Source: DASQMT01 sp963827335 (GTDB lineage: Bacteria > Actinomycetota > Thermoleophilia > Solirubrobacterales > Solirubrobacteraceae). From it: DNA of 64,000 nucleotides. The notes beneath the pieces were generated by a model. The model was not told the DNA's origin and made no database searches. It saw only the letters and a list, made by a program, of their open reading frames with translations. Made by a program: the position numbers and the translations under genes. The stretch covers positions 496,001 through 560,000 of the forward strand of contig CAWHAP010000023.1 in the NCBI GenBank assembly GCA_963827335.1. The letters run 5' to 3'. Positions 5,889 to 14,312 of the stretch are shown here, piece after piece (within the stretch, counting starts at the first letter, position 1; each line of letters opens with the position of its first letter).

Positions 5889-8534
5889 CTATGCGTCGCG
5901 GATGGCCGCCTGCGCCGCCGCCACCCGCGCGATCGGCACGCGGTAGGGCGAGCAGGAGACGTAGTCGAGCCCGGCCATGTGGAAGAACGCGACGGAGTCG
6001 GGATCGCCGCCGTGCTCCCCGCAGATGCCGAGCTTGAGCGACGGCTTGGCCTCGCGCCCGACCCACGCCCCGAGCCGCACGAGCCAGCCCACACCCGGCC
6101 CGTCGATCGTCTCGAACGGCGAGCGGTCGAGGATGCGCTGCTCGAGGTAGTGGGTGAGGAAGCCGGACTCCACGTCGTCGCGCGACAGCCCGAGCGACGT
6201 CTGGGTGAGGTCGTTCGTGCCGAACGAGAAGAAGTCGGCCTCCTGCGCGATCCGATCGGCGATGAAGCACGCGCGCGGCAGCTCGATCATCGTCCCGATA
6301 AGCGGGCGCAGGTCCTCCGCGTCCATCTCCGCGATCACGTGCTCGACCCGCGCGCGCAGGATCGCGACCTCCTGCTCGTAGGCGACGAGCGGCAGCATGA
6401 TCTCGATCTGCGGGGTCTTCCCGGTGCGCTCCCGCACGGCCCGCCCGGCGGTGACGATCGCCTCCACCTGCACGTCGTAGATCTCCGGCGCGATGATCCC
6501 CAGCCGCGCACCGCGCGTGCCCAGCATGGGGTTGGTCTCCTCGAGCGAGTGGACCCGGTCGAGCGTGCGCTCGAGCCGGCGCACGTCGCGCGGGCGCTCG
6601 TGCCGGGCGCGCTCGAGCTCGACGGCGAGGTCCTCGGAGTTGGGCAGGAACTCGTGCAGGGGCGGGTCGAGCAGGCGGATCGTGACCGGCAGGTCCTGCA
6701 TCGCCTCGAACAGCCCCTCGAAGTCCTCGGTCTGCAGCGGGAGCAGCTCGGCGAGCGCGGCGCGGCGGTCCTCGCCCGACTCGCCCATGATCATCGCCTG
6801 CATCTTCGGCTGGCGGTCGGCGGCCATGAACATGTGCTCCGTCCGGCACAGGCCGATCCCCTCGGCGCCGAACTCGCGGGCCTTGCGGGCCTCCTCTGGC
6901 GTGTCGGCGTTCGCGCGCACGCCGAGCCGGCGCAGCTCGTCGGCCCAGCCGAGCACGGTCTCGAAGTTCGCGTCGACCTCGGGCTCGGAGAGCGCGACGT
7001 CGTCGGCCGTGACCGCGCCGGTCGAGCCGTCGATCGCGATCAGGTCGCCCTCCTTGAGCTCCACGTCGCCGGCGCGCAGCGTGCGGGCCTCGAGGTCGAT
7101 CTTGAGCGAGCGCGCGCCGGCCACGCACGGCTTGCCCATGCCGCGGGCCACGAGCGCCGCGTGCGACGCCTTGCCGCCCTCGGCGGTGAGGATCCCCTGC
7201 GCGGCGAAGAAGCCGTGGACGTCGTCGGCCTCCGTGAAGGGGCGCACGAGCACGACCTGGCGGCCGCGCTGGGCCCAGTCGACCGCGTCGTCGGGCGTGA
7301 AGACGATCTGCCCCTTGGCGGCGCCCGGCGACGCGGCGACGCCCTTGGCGAGCACCGTGTAGTCCACCCCGGGGTCGAACGTCGGGTGCAGCAGCGCGTC
7401 GAGGCTGGCCGCGTCGATCGTGTCGATCGCCTCCGCGCGCGTGAGCAGCTCCTCGGACACGGCGTCGACGGCGAAGCGCACGGCGGCCTGGGCGGGCCGC
7501 TTCGCGTTGCGCGTCTGCAGCATGTACAGCGCGCCCTCCTCGACGGTGAACTCCGTGTCCTGCATGTCCTTGTAGTGCGCCTCGAGCGTCTGCAGGATCT
7601 CCATCAGGGTCGCGTGCGCCTCGGGCATCCGCTCGGCCATCTCGGAGAGGTCGGACGGGTTGCGCACGCCGGAGACGACGTCCTCGCCCTGGGCGTTGAC
7701 GAGGAAGTCGCCCGACGGCTCGGGCGCGCCCGTGACCTCGTCGCGCGAGAACGCCACGCCCGAGCACGACGTGTCGCCCTTGTTGCCGAACACCATCTGC
7801 TGCACGTTGCAGGCGGTGCCCCAGTCGTCGGGGATGTGGTTGATGCGCCGGTAGGCCGCGGCGCGCTTGCCCATCCACGAGTCGAACACGGCGCGGATCG
7901 CCTGGCGCAGCTGCTCCTGCGGGTCCTGCGGGAAGTCCTCGCCGGTCTCGTCGCGGTAGATGCCCTTGAAGTCGTCCACGAGCGCGCGCAGGTCGTCCTC
8001 GGACAGCTCGACGTCCTCCGACACGCCGGCCGACTCCTTGCGCGCGGCGATCGCGCCCTCGAGCTTCTCGCCGGTGATGCCGCGGCACACGTTCGAGAAC
8101 ATCTGCACGAAGCGGCGGTACGCGTCCCAGGCGAAGCGCGGGTTCTCCGTGCGCGCCGCGAGGCCCTCCACGGACTCGTCGTTGAGCCCGAGGTTGAGGA
8201 CGGTGTCCATCATGCCCGGCATCGACTCGCGCGCGCCCGAGCGGACCGACACGAGCAGGGGATCCTCGGGGTCGCCCAGCCGCTTGCCGGCCCGGTCCTC
8301 GAGCGCGGCGAGCGCCGTGGCCACCTCGTCGGCGAGGCCCTCGGGCTCGGTCCGGTCGTCGAGCATGTAGCGCACGCACGCCTCGGTGGTGATGGTGAAG
8401 CCGGTGGGGACGCGCTCGGGCCCGAGCACGCGGGTCATCTCGGCGACGTTGGCCCCCTTCCCGCCGAGCAGCTCGCGCATCTCGCGCCCGCCCTGGTCGA
8501 ACGGCACGATCCACTCGAACGTGGTGGTGGTCAT
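5889..8534 (-). CDS. ppdK: Pyruvate, phosphate dikinase
   Basis: The enzyme interconverts pyruvate + ATP + Pi and PEP + AMP + PPi in the cytosol, linking glycolysis and gluconeogenesis. At 881 residues the length is typical. The N-terminal ATP-grasp region begins GGKGANVAEM, the swivelling phosphohistidine domain has GGKASHAALVARGMGKPC, and the C-terminal PEP/pyruvate barrel ends with LKLGICGEHGGDP, which carries the catalytic Cys. The phosphorylated His is residue 458. The residue two before it, Thr in most PPDKs and the target of the PDRP regulatory kinase, is Ala456 here, leaving only Ser457. The start overlaps the end of the upstream IclR gene (ATGA), so the two are translationally coupled. 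Confidence 0.97.
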   Translation of the reverse strand: MTTTTFEWIVPFDQGGREMRELLGGKGANVAEMTRVLGPERVPTGFTITTEACVRYMLDDRTEPEGLADEVATALAALEDRAGKRLGDPEDPLLVSVRSGARESMPGMMDTVLNLGLNDESVEGLAARTENPRFAWDAYRRFVQMFSNVCRGITGEKLEGAIAARKESAGVSEDVELSEDDLRALVDDFKGIYRDETGEDFPQDPQEQLRQAIRAVFDSWMGKRAAAYRRINHIPDDWGTACNVQQMVFGNKGDTSCSGVAFSRDEVTGAPEPSGDFLVNAQGEDVVSGVRNPSDLSEMAERMPEAHATLMEILQTLEAHYKDMQDTEFTVEEGALYMLQTRNAKRPAQAAVRFAVDAVSEELLTRAEAIDTIDAASLDALLHPTFDPGVDYTVLAKGVAASPGAAKGQIVFTPDDAVDWAQRGRQVVLVRPFTEADDVHGFFAAQGILTAEGGKASHAALVARGMGKPCVAGARSLKIDLEARTLRAGDVELKEGDLIAIDGSTGAVTADDVALSEPEVDANFETVLGWADELRRLGVRANADTPEEARKAREFGAEGIGLCRTEHMFMAADRQPKMQAMIMGESGEDRRAALAELLPLQTEDFEGLFEAMQDLPVTIRLLDPPLHEFLPNSEDLAVELERARHERPRDVRRLERTLDRVHSLEETNPMLGTRGARLGIIAPEIYDVQVEAIVTAGRAVRERTGKTPQIEIMLPLVAYEQEVAILRARVEHVIAEMDAEDLRPLIGTMIELPRACFIADRIAQEADFFSFGTNDLTQTSLGLSRDDVESGFLTHYLEQRILDRSPFETIDGPGVGWLVRLGAWVGREAKPSLKLGICGEHGGDPDSVAFFHMAGLDYVSCSPYRVPIARVAAAQAAIRDA

Positions 8535-9274
8535 GCGGCGGGTGCCTCCTCGGCGAGAGCGGTGGTGAGCGCATACCCTGCCGACCGTCCGACCGCGACG
8601 AGCCGGTCGAGGTCGCGGCGCATGCGCTGGGGCGCCACGACGATGGCCACGGACGCGGTGCAGCTGCCGTCCGGTCCGAACACCGGTGCGGCGACGCAGC
8701 CGTGGGCGTCGCCCAGCAGCGTTGCGAAGCGCTGCTCGCGGATGCGGGCCAGGTCGGCCCGGATCGCCGCCTCGTCGAAGATCTCGCGCCGTTCGCTGGC
8801 GAGCGTGCGCGTCCGCTCGAGCGCGGCCTCCGGCCCGAGGGCCAGCATGACGCGGCCGGTCGCGAGCAGGTGCGCGAGGTCGCGCGCGCCGGCCGGGTAG
8901 TGCTCGGCGCTCGCCGCGCCCGGCACGCCCGCGACCTCGGCGATGTACGCCTCGCCGCCGTCGAGCCGGCACAGCACGGCGACGTCGTCGGCGGCGTAGG
9001 CCGCGCGGCCGAGCGCCCGGCTGACCGCGGGCGAGGCGCCGGCGCCCGCGGGGATGAACGACCGGCCCGGGGTGACCCGCCGGTCGCGGCCGCGCACGAG
9101 ATAGCCCTCCCAGACGAGCGTGTTGACGAGGTGGTGGACCGTGCTCACGTTGAGCCCGACGGCGACGGAGACGTCGCGCACGGCCACGGGCGCGCCCGCC
9201 TGGTGCACGTGCGCGAGCACGCGCAGCCCGCGGCTGAGGGCCTGCACGTGGTCGGAAGGCCGCTCGGGCCGCAT
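8531..9274 (-). CDS. IclR-family transcriptional regulator
   Basis: The protein has 247 residues from MRPERPSDHVQALSRGL. The N-terminal winged helix (VRDVSVAVGLNVSTVHHLVNTL, residues about 30-60) matches the IclR DNA-binding domain. The C-terminal effector domain contains HLLATGRVMLAL, EIFDEAAIRAD and CVAAPVFGPDG, all typical of IclR effector modules. An in-frame ATG at 9298 would add eight residues. The stop overlaps the ppdK start by 4 bp, which strongly suggests it controls ppdK and itself in response to a small carbon metabolite. The effector cannot be told from sequence. It is divergent from the GMC oxidoreductase genes, which it may also regulate. Confidence 0.9.
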   Translation of the reverse strand: MRPERPSDHVQALSRGLRVLAHVHQAGAPVAVRDVSVAVGLNVSTVHHLVNTLVWEGYLVRGRDRRVTPGRSFIPAGAGASPAVSRALGRAAYAADDVAVLCRLDGGEAYIAEVAGVPGAASAEHYPAGARDLAHLLATGRVMLALGPEAALERTRTLASERREIFDEAAIRADLARIREQRFATLLGDAHGCVAAPVFGPDGSCTASVAIVVAPQRMRRDLDRLVAVGRSAGYALTTALAEEAPAA

Positions 9275-9377
9275 CGGGCGCCATTGTGCCAGCCGCATTT
9301 CACGATGCGAAGCGCCCCGGTCAGCGTTCGGCCGCGGCGGGAGAATGCGGGCCGAGGCCGAGGAAAGGGGATCTTCC

Positions 9378-9797
9378 ATGCCGTACCAGCTCTCGGAGGG
9401 CGCGCGCGCCACGACGCTGCGCGCCGTCCGCGCGATGTTCCCGCACGATGGGTTGCCCGACGGCGTGTATGCCGCCGTCGTCGACCAGCTCGCGGCCGAC
9501 GCCGCCGCCGACCCCGAGATCGCGGCGACGCTCGACGCGGGCGCGGCGCAGTTCGGGGACGCCGACCCGCTCGACGAGGCGGCGCTGCGCCCGCACGACG
9601 GCGAGCCCTACCTCGAGCTGATCAAGGCCAAGGCGGTCGTCGCCATCTACGACAACCCGGAGGTCTGGCGGGCGTTCGGCTACGAGGGCGCCGCGGCGCA
9701 CCTCGGCGGCTACGTCCACCGCGGCTTCGACGATCTCGACTGGCTCCCCGACCCGCCCATCGAACTCGATCCCAGCGCGGGATCGCACCACGCGTAG
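9378..9797 (+). CDS. Gluconate 2-dehydrogenase subunit 3-like small subunit
   Basis: The protein has 139 residues from an ATG preceded by a strong AGGAAAGGGG. Features such as TTLRAVRAMFPHDGLPDGVY and AIYDNPEVWRAFGYEG fit the gluconate 2-dehydrogenase subunit 3 family, which escorts or anchors a GMC-type dehydrogenase. The Tat signal of the classical gamma subunit is absent, so the complex may be cytoplasmic or this may be a shortened variant. It precedes the GMC gene by 9 nt and almost certainly forms a complex with its product. No cytochrome c subunit gene follows. Confidence 0.8.
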   Translation: MPYQLSEGARATTLRAVRAMFPHDGLPDGVYAAVVDQLAADAAADPEIAATLDAGAAQFGDADPLDEAALRPHDGEPYLELIKAKAVVAIYDNPEVWRAFGYEGAAAHLGGYVHRGFDDLDWLPDPPIELDPSAGSHHA

Positions 9798-9806
9798 GAG
9801 GCACGC

Positions 9807-11480
9807 ATGCCGCGTTATCGCTTCGACGACGAGGACGTCGTCGTCATCGTGGGCTCCGGCGCCGGCGGCGGGACGCTCGCGCACGAGCTCTGCAAGCAGG
9901 GCGTGAAGGTGGTCGTGCTCGAGGCGGGCCGCCACCACACGCCCGACGACTTCGTCAACGACGAGTGGCAGTCGTTCAAGCAGCTCGCCTGGCTCGACAA
10001 CCGCACGACGTCCGGCTCGTTCCGGATCGCCACGGACTTCCCGAACCTCCCGGCCTGGACGTGCAAGACGGTGGGCGGGACGACCGTCCACTGGGCCGGC
10101 TGCTGCCCGCGCTTCATGGAGCACGAGTTCAAGCCGTCGACGTACTACGACGGGATGGAGGGCGTCAACGCGCTCGACTGGCCGCTCTCGCTCGCCGACA
10201 TCGAGCCCTACTACGACCGGGCGGAGGCGAAGATCGGCTGCACCGGCACGAACGGGATCCCCCAGCTGCCGGCCAACAACAACTACAAGGTGTTCGCGAA
10301 CGGCGCCCAGAAGGTCGGCTACAAGCGCTTCCACACGGGGCGCTACGCCTCGGCCCCGGTCGCCCACGACGGTCGGCCCGCGACGAACCAGGACGGCTTC
10401 AACTTCCAGGGCGTCAAGGACGCCTCGAAGTGGTCGACCCTGACCGTCGAGCTGCCGCGCGCGGCGGCCACGGGCAGGCTCGACCTGCGCGCCGAGGCGC
10501 ACGTCACGCGGATCGAGCACGACGACCAGGGGCTCGTCACCGGCGTCACCTACGTCGACGGCGACGGGCTCGAGCACTTCCAGCGCGCGCGGCTCGTCGC
10601 GGTGGCCGGCAACTCGATCGAGACCGCCCGGCTCCTGCTCTCGTCGGAGTCGGCGCAGTTCCCGGACGGGCTCGCGAACTCGTCCGGCCAGCTCGGGCGC
10701 AACTACATGCGGCACCTGACCGCGTCGGTCTACGCCATCTTCGACCAGCCGGTGCGGTTCCACCGCGGCGAGACGATGGCCGGGCACATCGAGGACAACG
10801 CGCCCAACGACCCGGGCCGCGGGTTCGTGGGCGGCTACTACATGCAGCTGCTCGCGCTCGGCGTCCCGTTCATGGCCGCGTTCATGGACCCGGGCGCCTG
10901 GGGCCGCGACTTCACGTCGGCGCTCGAGCGGTACGAGCACATGGCCGGCATGTGGCTGGTCGGCGAGGACATGCCGCAGGAGTCCAACCGCGTGACGCTC
11001 AACCGCGACGTGCTCGATCAGTACGGCCGGCCCGTGCCGGACGTGCACTTCGACGACCACCCGAACGACCTGGCCATGCGCGAGCACGCGTGGGCCGCCG
11101 GGCAGTCGCTGTACGACGCGGTCGGGGCGGTGCGCACGATCCGGACCCCGCCGTACCCGGCGACGCACAACCTCGGCACGGCGCGGATGAGCGTCCGGCC
11201 GGAGGACGGCGTCGTCAACGCGTTCGGCCAGGCGCACGACGTCCCGAACCTGTTCGTCTCCGACGGCAGCCAGTTCACGTCGGGCGCGGCCGCCAACCCG
11301 ACGCTGACGATCGTCGCGCTCGCGATCCGGCAGGCCGAGTACATCGCCGAGCAGCTCAAGCAGGGGGCGATCCCGACGGGCCGCGCGGCGACCGCCGCCG
11401 GCCGCTGCCCCGGCGGGTCCGTGCCGGCGGCCAACGTGACGAACGGCCGCGCGCCGGTGCCGGCCGGGACGCCGGGATGA
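9807..11480 (+). CDS. GMC-family FAD oxidoreductase, sugar/alcohol dehydrogenase type
   Basis: The protein has 557 residues and a GGAGG ribosome binding site. The FAD dinucleotide-binding motif VGSGAGGG is at residues 14-21, followed by VVVLEAGRHH. The C-terminal GMC region has YPATHNLGTARM with the active-site His, and GAAANPTLTIVALAIR with the partner Asn. WTCKTVGGTTVHWAGC matches the flavin-contacting segment of the gluconate/sorbitol-type dehydrogenases that pair with a small subunit. It probably oxidises a polyol, sugar or sugar acid and passes electrons to an unidentified acceptor. It has no recognisable signal peptide. Its stop overlaps the following gene (ATGA). Confidence 0.9.
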   Translation: MPRYRFDDEDVVVIVGSGAGGGTLAHELCKQGVKVVVLEAGRHHTPDDFVNDEWQSFKQLAWLDNRTTSGSFRIATDFPNLPAWTCKTVGGTTVHWAGCCPRFMEHEFKPSTYYDGMEGVNALDWPLSLADIEPYYDRAEAKIGCTGTNGIPQLPANNNYKVFANGAQKVGYKRFHTGRYASAPVAHDGRPATNQDGFNFQGVKDASKWSTLTVELPRAAATGRLDLRAEAHVTRIEHDDQGLVTGVTYVDGDGLEHFQRARLVAVAGNSIETARLLLSSESAQFPDGLANSSGQLGRNYMRHLTASVYAIFDQPVRFHRGETMAGHIEDNAPNDPGRGFVGGYYMQLLALGVPFMAAFMDPGAWGRDFTSALERYEHMAGMWLVGEDMPQESNRVTLNRDVLDQYGRPVPDVHFDDHPNDLAMREHAWAAGQSLYDAVGAVRTIRTPPYPATHNLGTARMSVRPEDGVVNAFGQAHDVPNLFVSDGSQFTSGAAANPTLTIVALAIRQAEYIAEQLKQGAIPTGRAATAAGRCPGGSVPAANVTNGRAPVPAGTPG

Positions 11481-11890
11481 GCAGCAGCTTCGTGCACACG
11501 TGCGTCCGGGTCCTCGACCCGGACGCGTCCGTGCGGTTCTACGCGGCGCTGGGCTACGAGCGACGCGGGCGGCTGAACTTCACGACGGCCTACAACATCT
11601 ACATGGGCCTGCCCGGCGACGGGGACACGCTCGAGCTCACGGTGAACCGCGGGCACGACGAGCCCTACGACGTCGGGACGGGCTACAACCACATGGCGAT
11701 CGTGGTCGACGACATCCATGCCGCGCTCGCCGCGCTCGAGCCGCTCGGCGTCGCGCCGGAGAAGCCGCCCTACCATCCGGGCGACCGCGAGGAGCTGCCG
11801 CTGATCGCGTTCGTGGCCGATCCCGACGGCTACCGGATCGAGCTGATCGACGGCGGCGCGTTCCCCACGCCGCAGGATCCGGAGGACTGA
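11477..11890 (+). CDS. Glyoxalase-I-like VOC metalloprotein
   Basis: The protein has 137 residues and aligns along its whole length with bacterial glyoxalase I: FVHTCVRV, DTLELTVNRG, YDVGTGYNHMAIVVDD and AFVADPDGYRIELID. The four metal ligands expected for a Ni/Zn enzyme are present as His7, Glu53, His72 and Glu122. Glyoxalase I removes methylglyoxal as a thiol adduct. Actinomycetota usually lack glutathione, so the thiol partner here is unknown. It overlaps the GMC gene by 4 bp and is probably co-translated with it, suggesting detoxification of a reactive dicarbonyl made by, or along with, that oxidation. Confidence 0.85.
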   Translation: MSSSFVHTCVRVLDPDASVRFYAALGYERRGRLNFTTAYNIYMGLPGDGDTLELTVNRGHDEPYDVGTGYNHMAIVVDDIHAALAALEPLGVAPEKPPYHPGDREELPLIAFVADPDGYRIELIDGGAFPTPQDPED

Positions 11891-12089
11891 GCAGACCGAT
11901 CCAGCCCACCCGGTGCGGCTGGCCACACCCTGGATTGGCTGGGCGGCCGTATGTCGGAGCGAGGAGGGGTCGGCAACTATGTCGCTACCCCCAAGAACCT
12001 GATTTCAAGGACGGAATCAACCCCACGACTCTCCGCCCCAAGGTCTGCTCTCCTCTCCTCCCCAGCTACCTCCGGGCATAGAGCATCAC
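11891..12089. other. Lower-GC intergenic stretch with no gene
   Basis: The gap between the glyoxalase-like gene and the haem peroxidase (314 bases in all) drops to roughly 55-60% GC in its middle (about 11970-12080), against about 74% around it. I found no convincing ORF, tRNA or known riboswitch. Small hairpins are possible (GGGGT/ACCCC at about 11967-11991; GATT/AATC at about 12000-12018). It ends at the strong hairpin annotated separately. A 3' UTR, a small RNA or a remnant of foreign DNA are all possible. After the hairpin, 12122-12204 holds a GGGCGGCCGCCC palindrome and a TTGACA that could be a -35 box for the peroxidase. Confidence 0.4.
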
Positions 12090-12121
12090 CGAGGCCGTCG
12101 CGTCCCCACGCGGCGGCCTCG
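12090..12121 (+). terminator. Strong 14-bp hairpin, probable intrinsic terminator
   Basis: Arms CGAGGCCGTCGCGT and ACGCGGCGGCCTCG pair throughout with one G-T wobble around a CCCC loop. The following CCTCGTT is only weakly T-rich, as is common in high-GC genomes. It would end the GMC/glyoxalase operon, or an RNA made from the low-GC stretch before it. Confidence 0.65.
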
Positions 12122-12204
12122 CCTCGTTAACGGGCGGCCGCCCGCCGATTGACACCGGCGGCCGTCCCGTGGGAGGGTCGGCCGACCCCCCCAAGGAGGC
12201 ACGG

Positions 12205-13776
12205 ATGACTGGGCACGGCGCGGAGAGCTACTTCGTGATCGGCGAGGGATTGCTCTCGGAGAGCGCGGAGGGACGTGAGCGAGCCGTGATGGCGGCCGAC
12301 GCGGTGCAGGCCGCGCCGCCGTTCCGCTTCTCGCGCATGGGCCCCCGCGGGACCGCGCTGGGCGAGGCGAACCGCAAGAAGCTCGCGCGGGCGATGACGC
12401 ACGGGGGCGGCGGCGCGGGCGCGATCCCGGCGGGCTACACCTACCTCGGCCAGTTCGTCGATCACGACATGACGTTCGACAAGACGACCGTGATGCTCGG
12501 GCAGAACGTGTCGCCTGCGCAGCTGCTGCAGGGCCGGTCGCCCAGCCTGGACCTCGACTCGCTGTACGGCGCCGGCCCGTCGGACCCGGCGAGCGCCGCG
12601 TTCTACAAGGACGACCGGCACCTGAGGATGGGGCGGACGGTGGCGATCGACCCCGACCCGGCGATGGACGGCCACGACCTCCCGCGCGGCCGGGGCACGA
12701 CGGCCGCGCAGAAGCGCAAGGCGGTCATCCCCGACAAGCGCAACGACGAGAACCTGGCGGTGGCGCAGACGCACCTCGCCTTCATCCGCTTCCACAACCG
12801 CGTCGTCGACACGCTGCCCCCCGGAACGCCCGCGCCGCAGCGCTTCGCGCTCGCCCGCGAGCGCGTGGTCAAGCACTACCAGTGGATGCTGCGCCACGAC
12901 TTCCTGCCGCGGATCTGCGAGCCGTCCGTGATCGACGACGTGTTCACGAACGGGCGCAAGGCGTTCGCGCTGCACGCCGAGCCCACCGACGTCCCGACGA
13001 TGCCGGTCGAGTTCTCCGTCGCCGCCTTCCGGCTGGGCCACGCGATGATCCGCGAGAGCTACAACTGGAACAAGCGCTTCGACCACGGCGCCGGCGCGCT
13101 GTTCTTCCTGTTCGACTTCTCGGCGACCAGCGGCTCGCTCGGCGGCTTCAAGCGGCTGCCGAGCAACTGGATCGCCGACTTCCGGCGGCTGTACGACTTC
13201 GGCGAGGTGGGGCGCGCCGACCTGACCGTGCCCGCGGGGCGGTTCAACCGGGCGATGCGGATCGACACGACGCTGGCCGACCCGCTCAAGGCGCTCCCTG
13301 CCGGCTCGTTCGGCGGCCCGGGGTCCGAGGAGGCGACGATCCGGGCCAACCTCGCCTTCCGCAACCTCACGCGCGCGAAGATGGTCAAGCTCGCGACGGG
13401 TCAGCAGATGGTCGCGTTCCTCAAGGGCAAGGGCGTGCGGATGCGGACGCTCACCTCCGCGCAGATCCGCAACGGCGACGGCGGCGCCTCGGTGGCCTCG
13501 CTGACGCCGTCGCAGCGCAGCGGGCTGGTCGCCCGCACGCCGCTGTGGTTCTACGTCCTGCGCGAGGCCGAGCTGAACGGCGGCCGGCTCACCGGCGCCG
13601 GGGCGCGGATCGTCGCCGAGACGTTCCACCGCGCGATGGAGGGGAGCGAGCACTCGATCGTGCGCGACCCGGCATTCCGCCCGTCGCTCGGCCCGGACGC
13701 GTCCACGTTCCGGATGAGCGACCTGCTGCTGTTCGCCTTCGAGGGCAAGAAGGCGCTGCTGGCGCCGCTCGGCTAG
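12205..13776 (+). CDS. Animal-type haem peroxidase (bacterial peroxidase/dioxygenase family), copy 1
   Basis: The protein has 523 residues with an AAGGAGG ribosome binding site. The myeloperoxidase-type core is easy to see. The distal GQFVDHD gives Gln83, Asp86, His87 and Asp88. The segment RNDENLAVAQTHLAFIRFHN carries the catalytic Arg179, and FRLGHAMIRESY carries the proximal haem ligand His279. These match the distal, Arg and proximal segments of mammalian peroxidases. No signal peptide is visible. Family members use peroxide to oxidise halides, phenols or lipids; the substrate here is unknown. A second, divergent member lies at 61323-62762. Its stop codon shares the palindrome CTAG with the stop of the converging gene. 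Confidence 0.9.
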   Translation: MTGHGAESYFVIGEGLLSESAEGRERAVMAADAVQAAPPFRFSRMGPRGTALGEANRKKLARAMTHGGGGAGAIPAGYTYLGQFVDHDMTFDKTTVMLGQNVSPAQLLQGRSPSLDLDSLYGAGPSDPASAAFYKDDRHLRMGRTVAIDPDPAMDGHDLPRGRGTTAAQKRKAVIPDKRNDENLAVAQTHLAFIRFHNRVVDTLPPGTPAPQRFALARERVVKHYQWMLRHDFLPRICEPSVIDDVFTNGRKAFALHAEPTDVPTMPVEFSVAAFRLGHAMIRESYNWNKRFDHGAGALFFLFDFSATSGSLGGFKRLPSNWIADFRRLYDFGEVGRADLTVPAGRFNRAMRIDTTLADPLKALPAGSFGGPGSEEATIRANLAFRNLTRAKMVKLATGQQMVAFLKGKGVRMRTLTSAQIRNGDGGASVASLTPSQRSGLVARTPLWFYVLREAELNGGRLTGAGARIVAETFHRAMEGSEHSIVRDPAFRPSLGPDASTFRMSDLLLFAFEGKKALLAPLG

Positions 13777-14312
13777 GCGAGCTCGGCGCGCGCCCGCGCG
13801 CCGCCCAGGTCCGTCCAGGTCACCGCGAGCGGCTCGGCCGGCGAGCCCGAGATGGCCGCGGCGACGGCGGCGGGATCCGCGAGCCGGCCCGCGTCGACGA
13901 CCGCGCCGGCGTCGGCCGGCGGCTCGCCGCCGAGCCCGACCGCGACCGGCTCGCCGCCGACGGTCAGGCCGGTCACGAGCGCGGCCTCCAGCTCGACGGC
14001 CTCCGGGAGCTCGCCCCACCACGCGAACGGCAGCGCGGCGACCGTGACGTCGCCGCGCGCGGGCACGCGGATCGCGTACCAGCCGGCGTCGCCGGTCGCG
14101 TGGAGCACGTACGTGCGGCGCAGCTCGCCGAGCAGCCACCCGGCGATCGACCAGACCGAGCGGCCGGGCGCCCGCGGCTCGGGGCCGAGCGTGTCGGGCA
14201 GCAGCGCCCACGCGGGCTCGTCGGCGTCGTTGCCCAGGTGGACGTCCAGCCGGAGCTCGGCACGCGGCGGGCGGACCCGGCGCGTATCGACGTGGCGGAT
14301 CGCCAGGGGCAT
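13773..14312 (-). CDS. Hypothetical protein coupled to the transglutaminase-like cargo gene
   Basis: The protein has 179 residues. The ATG overlaps the stop of the upstream gene as TGATG, so it is very likely translated from the same message. I recognise no domain. The sequence is acidic, beta-rich in appearance and has no signal peptide or membrane segment. It includes a Trp-rich middle (SVWSIAGWLLGELRRTYVLHATGDAGWYAIRVP). Its tight coupling to a possible secreted effector makes an immunity protein, chaperone or adaptor plausible, but that rests on position only. It converges on the haem peroxidase with a 4-bp stop-stop overlap. Confidence 0.7.
   Translation of the reverse strand: MPLAIRHVDTRRVRPPRAELRLDVHLGNDADEPAWALLPDTLGPEPRAPGRSVWSIAGWLLGELRRTYVLHATGDAGWYAIRVPARGDVTVAALPFAWWGELPEAVELEAALVTGLTVGGEPVAVGLGGEPPADAGAVVDAGRLADPAAVAAAISGSPAEPLAVTWTDLGGARARAELA

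Noticed and set aside
5853..8900. Plus-strand open frame of 1015 codons
   Set aside because: It is antisense to ppdK and the IclR gene, with a composition-biased product and no motifs.
11985..12030. Possible TPP riboswitch, because GAACCTGAT is present
   Set aside because: The CTGAGA element and the following TAAT-CC-GCG segment are missing, and no thiamin gene is near.
11930..12080. tRNA or tmRNA remnant in the low-GC stretch
   Set aside because: No T-loop GGTTCGAATCC-type sequence or cloverleaf stems could be drawn on either strand.
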